Positions 59,945-64,000 of a stretch of 64,000 nucleotides of DNA are shown here, one piece after another; positions within the stretch are counted from its first letter, which is position 1; each line of letters begins with the position of its first letter. The stretch covers positions 248,001 to 312,000 of the forward strand of contig RPFO01000366.1 of the NCBI GenBank assembly GCA_009746045.1. The letters are read 5' to 3'. The position numbers and the translations under genes are program-made. Source of the stretch: Mesostigma viride. Taxonomy: Eukaryota; Streptophyta; Mesostigmatophyceae; Mesostigmatales; Mesostigmataceae. The notes beneath the pieces were generated by a model. It was not told the DNA's origin. It searched no databases and saw nothing but the letters and a program-made list of their open reading frames with translations.

Positions 59945-60080
59945 CTGAAAAAAGACAACAGATTGGTGGGGGCACCGTTGAAATTAGCCGAAGATGTCAG
60001 TCTCAATAAAAGGGTGAGGGTCTACCTGCAGCTAGACCCCATGTAAGATGCTCGTGGAAACTCGACGGACAAGCACCCAC
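59945..60080 (-). repeat. Intron with one palindrome copy
   Basis: The copy is at 60,017-60,040, 41 nt after the donor, with half-sites AGGGTCTACCTG and CAGCTAGACCCC. Confidence 0.75.
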
Positions 60081-60143
60081 CTTATCAACCAAGTCTGACA
60101 AATTCGTTACATCCTCCGATACGTCCCCTGGCATGGAGCCCCC
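60081..60143 (-). pseudogene. Decaying gene, small exon 3
   Basis: The 63-nt exon encodes GGSMPGDVSEDVTNLSDLVD and K between ATCATGCAG and GTGGGT. Confidence 0.55.
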
Positions 60144-60250
60144 CTGCATGATATGACAGGACAAACCATGAAGGTTGGTCAGCATATAGAGCCCTATTCA
60201 GGGAATGGAAACAAACCAAATCGATAAACGATATCGGCAAGTTAACGTAC

Positions 60251-61298
60251 CGAAACGTAGAACTTCCACCTCCTCAAAATCTTCCCCAAAGGCCATATCG
60301 GCACTTGATGGGCTCTCTCCTTTTCCAGATTGCGCCTCAATTCCGCCTCGAAGAACAACTCGAGGGACTGCCAATGGCCTCCCGCCTCTAAATCAGACCA
60401 CTCCGTGTCTAACTTGGTTCGGATACTCTGGAGACAATCAACCAACGAGATTTGATCCAACCATTCCTGGACGACTTCCCGGTGTGGCTTATATGTCTGA
60501 ATAACATGGAAGTCCTCCCGGTGCCGGAAACTTTGGATCACCTGTCCAGCCCAATCCAAAAAGAAAGCGACCGCTTCCCGCGAAAGGCTGGCGTCCGGGC
60601 TGACAAGAAAGTCGGTCCGCCACTTAACAAAAGATTGCAGTAAGTGGTCTCTTGTCATGTCCAAATGCGCGATCACTTCATGTGCGCGCTCCTCCAATCC
60701 TCCTACGTGATTCATTCTTCCCGGCACAATTACGATAAAGTCACTGTTGGACATGTCAACAAATCCTTTCCTGACAATATCAAACACTTCATCTTCCGAC
60801 AGTGAAGCCCTCGAATCCGCTTTCATATCTCCAGTCATGAGTTTAAAGAGCTGATGCAACGCAGTGATTTTCAAGGTTTCCATATAGGAAGCCTCGAAAT
60901 GTGACGCCCATGTGGACCTCGAACTTTTCAACCTCATCAAAGAGCGTCGACCATATTAAAGCACGACGGGGAAAGTAACGTCCGACATCCTCCTTCAGAT
61001 TAAGGATGCACGACTGCGCGATCTTCAAAACCTCATAAATGTCGTCACCAACGACCCTCTTCCCATGAATGGCTCGCTGTGTGGCTTCGAACAATGCAAG
61101 ACGGCCCAGGCGGTCGTTCTTCCAAATTATGTCTGCCGACTCCGGTTGGTCCACGACGACACCGGACTTCTCTGCAAACGCTATCTCGGCCGAAAGAAAG
61201 CGGATCAAGCCGATCAAGCCCTTTTCGGCTTTACGACTCGCCCCAGACTCAGACTCAGCCTGAGCCAGGTACTGTTTCAGAATGGCCACCGTGGAGGG
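60251..61298 (-). pseudogene. Decaying gene, exon 2
   Basis: After TGTCTGCAG it encodes PSTVAILKQYLAQAESESGA, SADIIWKNDRLGRLALFEAT and, after a 1-nt frame change near 60,895, METLKITALHQLFKLMTGDM. It ends RRWKFYVS before GTACGT. Helical and soluble; no motif recognised. Confidence 0.6.
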
Positions 61299-61493
61299 CT
61301 GCAGACAACAAGAGTAAAAAAAAGGCCACACATCGTCGTCGTCGTCGTCAACAACCTTAACTCCTAGGTCAACGTCTCTCCGCAGCTATACCCTTACGAT
61401 CAATGTATGACATAAAATCCCACCCTTTCTACGATACACACACGCCGTTCAAAAGCCATCTGAGAAATGTACGTCTCACATCAATAAACATAC
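61299..61493 (-). repeat. Intron with one diverged palindrome copy
   Basis: The copy is at about 61,372-61,396 (CGTCTCTCCGCAGCTATACC, plus strand). A short (GTC)n run lies beside it. Confidence 0.5.
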
Positions 61494-62698
61494 CTGATAA
61501 TCGACTGAACATCCTTCGGGAGCCCACCCCTTCTTCACGTTCTCGTCCTTCTCCCCCTCAACCGCCTTCGCAGCCTCCTCCTCCTTCCTCGCAGCCTCCT
61601 CCGCCTTCATCCTCTCCTGTCGCATCTGCAAAAAAACAGCAGCCTCCTCCGCACGAAGGTCCTTTGCTGCCGCCTCCGTCTTCTTCTTCGCCTCCTCCTT
61701 CTGCTTCGCCACCAGGATCCTGTGCTCCCTCTCCTGGGCAGCCTTTTTCTCCTTGTACTCCTCTCCTCCTCCTCCCTCTCCGCCTTCTCCAGCCTCTCCT
61801 TCTCCTCCCTCTCCACCCTCTCCCTCTCCGCCTTCTCGATGGCCTCCCTCTCCGCCTTCTCCTTCTCCTTGTCCTTCTTGTCGAGAGCCGCGTAGTCGTC
61901 AGCAAATGTTGCGGCCTTTGCTAACAAATCGGACAACCGCTCCGACGCGACTCCCGAACCGGCGAGTCCGGGTCTTCAGGCCTCCCGTTAGTCTTATCGC
62001 GCTCGTCCTCCTCAACAAGCTCATTGATAGACTTCCTCAGCTTCCTGAGCTCTTTGGTGCGGTCGTCTTCCTCTACCCACTCGGTCGCAGGCTTACGCTT
62101 AGAACTGGAATGCTTGGGGGACGGCGAGCGGGACGCAGAAGCGGGGGACTTGGGTGGCGGCGAGCGGGACGCAGAAGCGGGGGACTTGGGTGGCGGCGAG
62201 CGGGACTTGGGGGAAGGAGAGCGGGACGGCGAGCGGGACGCAGTTGCGGGGTCTTGGTTGACGGCGAGGGGGACTTGCGAGAAGGAGAGCGGGACGCGGT
62301 AGCGGGGGGAACTTTGGGCGGAGAGGGGGACTTGCGGTTCGGCGAACGGGTCGCAGTTGCGGGGGACTTGGGGGACTTGCGGGGCGGCGAGCGGGACGCA
62401 GTAGCTCCGGCCGACTTGGGGGCGGCGATGGAGACTTACGGGGCGGAGAGCGGGACGGAGCGCGAGACGCAGCAGCGAGAGAGTTGGGGGGTAAAATTCT
62501 GTCCAACTCGCTGGGGGGCAAGGGGGACTTGGAGGGCGAGGGGGACTCGGGGGGGGGGGACCTCGCCAGAGCATTTACGGGACCGACCGGCAACGGAGGA
62601 AACGCCTCCGTTGCCGTTCGGTCCGGCGAGGTGTTCGACGTCATCTTGGGTGAAACGGGAGTGGCCTTGACAGAATCGGAATAGGAGGACGACATCTG
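61494..62698 (-). pseudogene. Decaying gene, exon 1: SP/RS-rich, then coiled coil
   Basis: The ATG at 62698 follows TTCTGCAG directly. The start MSSSYSDSVKATPVSPKMTS leads into repeats such as SPPPKSPASASRSP in changing frames. RTKELRKLRKSINELVEEDE, AEREAIEKAERERVEREEKE and MRQERMKAEEAARKEEEAAK follow. It ends CSVDYQ before GTATGT. At least three frame changes. Confidence 0.55.
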
Positions 62699-62771
62699 CA
62701 GAACAATATTTAAAAAGCAAGTTTCACAAATGTCATTCAGAATCTGAATCGCCGGCAGAAAAACGATGGGG

Positions 62772-63240
62772 AGGGTCTCGCTGCAGCTAGACCCTTTCGT
62801 GGATTCTAAAAGGGACATTTACTTTATTGCAAAACTTTGGCGTCTCGCTGCAGCGAGACCCTCACGTCAAGCAAAAACAAATCATTTTTAGGGTGAACAA
62901 AAAAAAGCAACCTCCCATCATGCAAACATAAAAAGTATACATTCCTGAAGGTCTCGCTGCAGCGAGACCCTAACGTCAAACAAAAACAAATCATTTTTAG
63001 GGTTAGCGAAGAAAGCCCCCTCCCATCTTGCAAACATTAAAAGTCGACATTCGTAGGGGTCTCGCTGCAGCGAGACCCTAACACCGATACAAAAACAAAT
63101 CATAAGGGAGAGCGAAGAAAGCCCCCTCCCATCTTGCAAACATTAAAAGTCGACATTCGTAGGGGTCTCGCTGCAGCGAGACCCTTACGTCAATACAAAA
63201 ACAAAATTCCGAGGGTCTACCCGCAGTGAGACCCTTACGT
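62772..63240 (-). repeat. Tandem array of about 107-bp units with a central palindrome
   Basis: Palindrome copies start at 62,772, 62,839, 62,948, 63,056, 63,162 and 63,212. Those from 62,839 to 63,162 are spaced 106-109 bp and share CCTCCCATCTTGCAAACAT and AAAACAAATCAT between them. Several copies are perfect over the inner 22-24 bp. The array lies directly upstream of the first coding exon, in an upstream intron or promoter. Confidence 0.88.
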
Positions 63241-63289
63241 CCATGCGTGAATTCTATCACAACAATGAAAAACATTGCACAACCAAATT

Positions 63290-64000
63290 TTTTTCATGCC
63301 AGCACCCCCCCACATTTATTTATTCATGCCATCACACCCCCACATTAATTTATTCATGCCAGCACCCCCCACATTTAATTATTCATGCCATCACCCCCCA
63401 CATTCATTTATTCATGCCATCACCCCCCACATTTAATTATTCATGCCAGCACCCCCCAACATTTATTTATACGTAGCAGCACCCCCCACATTTAATAATT
63501 CATGCCATCATCCCCCCACATTTAATTATTCATGCCATCACCCCCCCACATTTATTTATTCATGACAGCACCCCCCCACATTCATTTATTCATGCCAGCA
63601 CCCCCCCACATTTAATTATTCATGCCAGCACCCCCCAACATTTATTTATACGTAGCAGCACCCCCCACATTTAATAATTCATGCCATCATCCCCCACATT
63701 TAATTATTCATGACAGCACCCCCCACATTCATTTATTCATGCCAGCACCCCCCACATTTACTTATTCATGCCATCACCCCCCACATTGAATTATTCATGC
63801 CATCACCCCCCACATTTACTTATTCATGCCATCACCCCCCCACATTTAATTATTCATGCCAGCACCCCCCAACATTTATTTATACGTAGCAGCACCCCCA
63901 CATTTAATAATTCATGCCATCATCCCCCCACATTTAATTATTCATGACAGCACCCCCCACATTCATTTATTCATGCCAGCACCCCCCACATTTACTTATT
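63290..64000. repeat. About 30-bp AT/C minisatellite running off the window
   Basis: Units such as CCCCCCACATTTAATTATTC then ATGCCATCA repeat about 23 times with variants (ATACGTAGCAGCA, ATGACAGCA). Blocks of variants recur about every 240-260 bp (the TATACGTAGCAGC variant appears near 63,468, 63,648 and 63,880), so a higher-order pattern is likely. Confidence 0.9.

Larger units (their letters stand above)
50708..62698 (-). pseudogene. Decaying multi-exon gene of unknown family, interrupted by a LINE
   Basis: Proposed coding segments (minus) are 62698-61494, 61298-60251, 60143-60081, 59944-59882, 59736-59630, 59504-58962, 58772-57609, 57353-54836, 54740-54464 and 50993-50708, with GT/AG ends. 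The protein begins with an SR/SP-rich part, then Lys/Glu-rich coiled coil, then several helical domains that I do not recognise, a Lys/Asp/Glu-rich segment with repeated QVPKKQLRVP, and a basic C terminus. Frame changes are needed near 61,960, 61,750, 60,895, 58,165, 56,365, 56,215 and 55,445. With the LINE in the last exon, it is best seen as a dead copy of a larger family. Whether that family is a host gene or the cargo of a mobile element is open. Confidence 0.65.

Noticed and set aside
62772-63240. Short ORFs with a repeated RVSLQRD motif as small genes
   Set aside because: They are readings through the palindrome-containing 107-bp tandem units; they lack conserved starts and context.

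Overview
This is nuclear DNA of a green-lineage eukaryote, most likely a charophyte alga; I would guess Chara, but the sequence alone does not prove it. The reasons are GC-rich coding exons with canonical GT/AG introns, long introns full of tandem repeats, many LINE, TTAA-type and hAT-type insertions, and above all PHYLLO, the MenF-MenD-MenC-MenH fusion for phylloquinone (vitamin K1) synthesis that is characteristic of plants and green algae.

Left half (5.4-33.8 kb, minus strand). One gene, PHYLLO, fills about 28.4 kb. I placed 18 exons by hand. Every junction keeps phase and the exons sum to 11,007 nt (3,668 codons plus stop). The modules run in order: transit-peptide-like N terminus, MenF with its complete chorismate-binding domain (the part known to be missing from PHYLLO of flowering plants), MenD, MenC and MenH. 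Key residues are present in all four. The protein is about twice the usual length because long low-complexity segments are inserted inside the modules. The introns hold satellites, including about 76 copies of a 38-bp unit, and many degenerate tandem copies of the neighbouring exon-intron junction.

Middle (35.8-43.5 kb, plus strand). A second gene, divergent from PHYLLO, encodes a multi-pass membrane protein of about 1,358 residues that I do not recognise. It has a five-exon model with consistent phase, and its introns also contain junction copies.

Right part (43.6-64 kb). This is transposon-rich. LINE fragments, a 2.4-kb insertion of unknown type and two TTAA-flanked piggyBac-like elements precede a decaying multi-exon gene or repeat-family member on the minus strand (50.7-62.7 kb). 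Its last exon is split by a LINE with a 10-bp target duplication, and that LINE is split by a TTAA element. Most introns of this gene carry a shared 24-bp palindrome close to the 5' splice site, and further copies form a tandem array upstream of its first coding exon.

Left end (0-5.3 kb). It holds microsatellite DNA, an hAT-type MITE and a 5'-truncated LINE that carries two nested retroposons.

The possible novelty lies in two intron phenomena: tandem copying of splice junctions as a route of intron growth, and the palindrome family in the introns of the right-hand gene.
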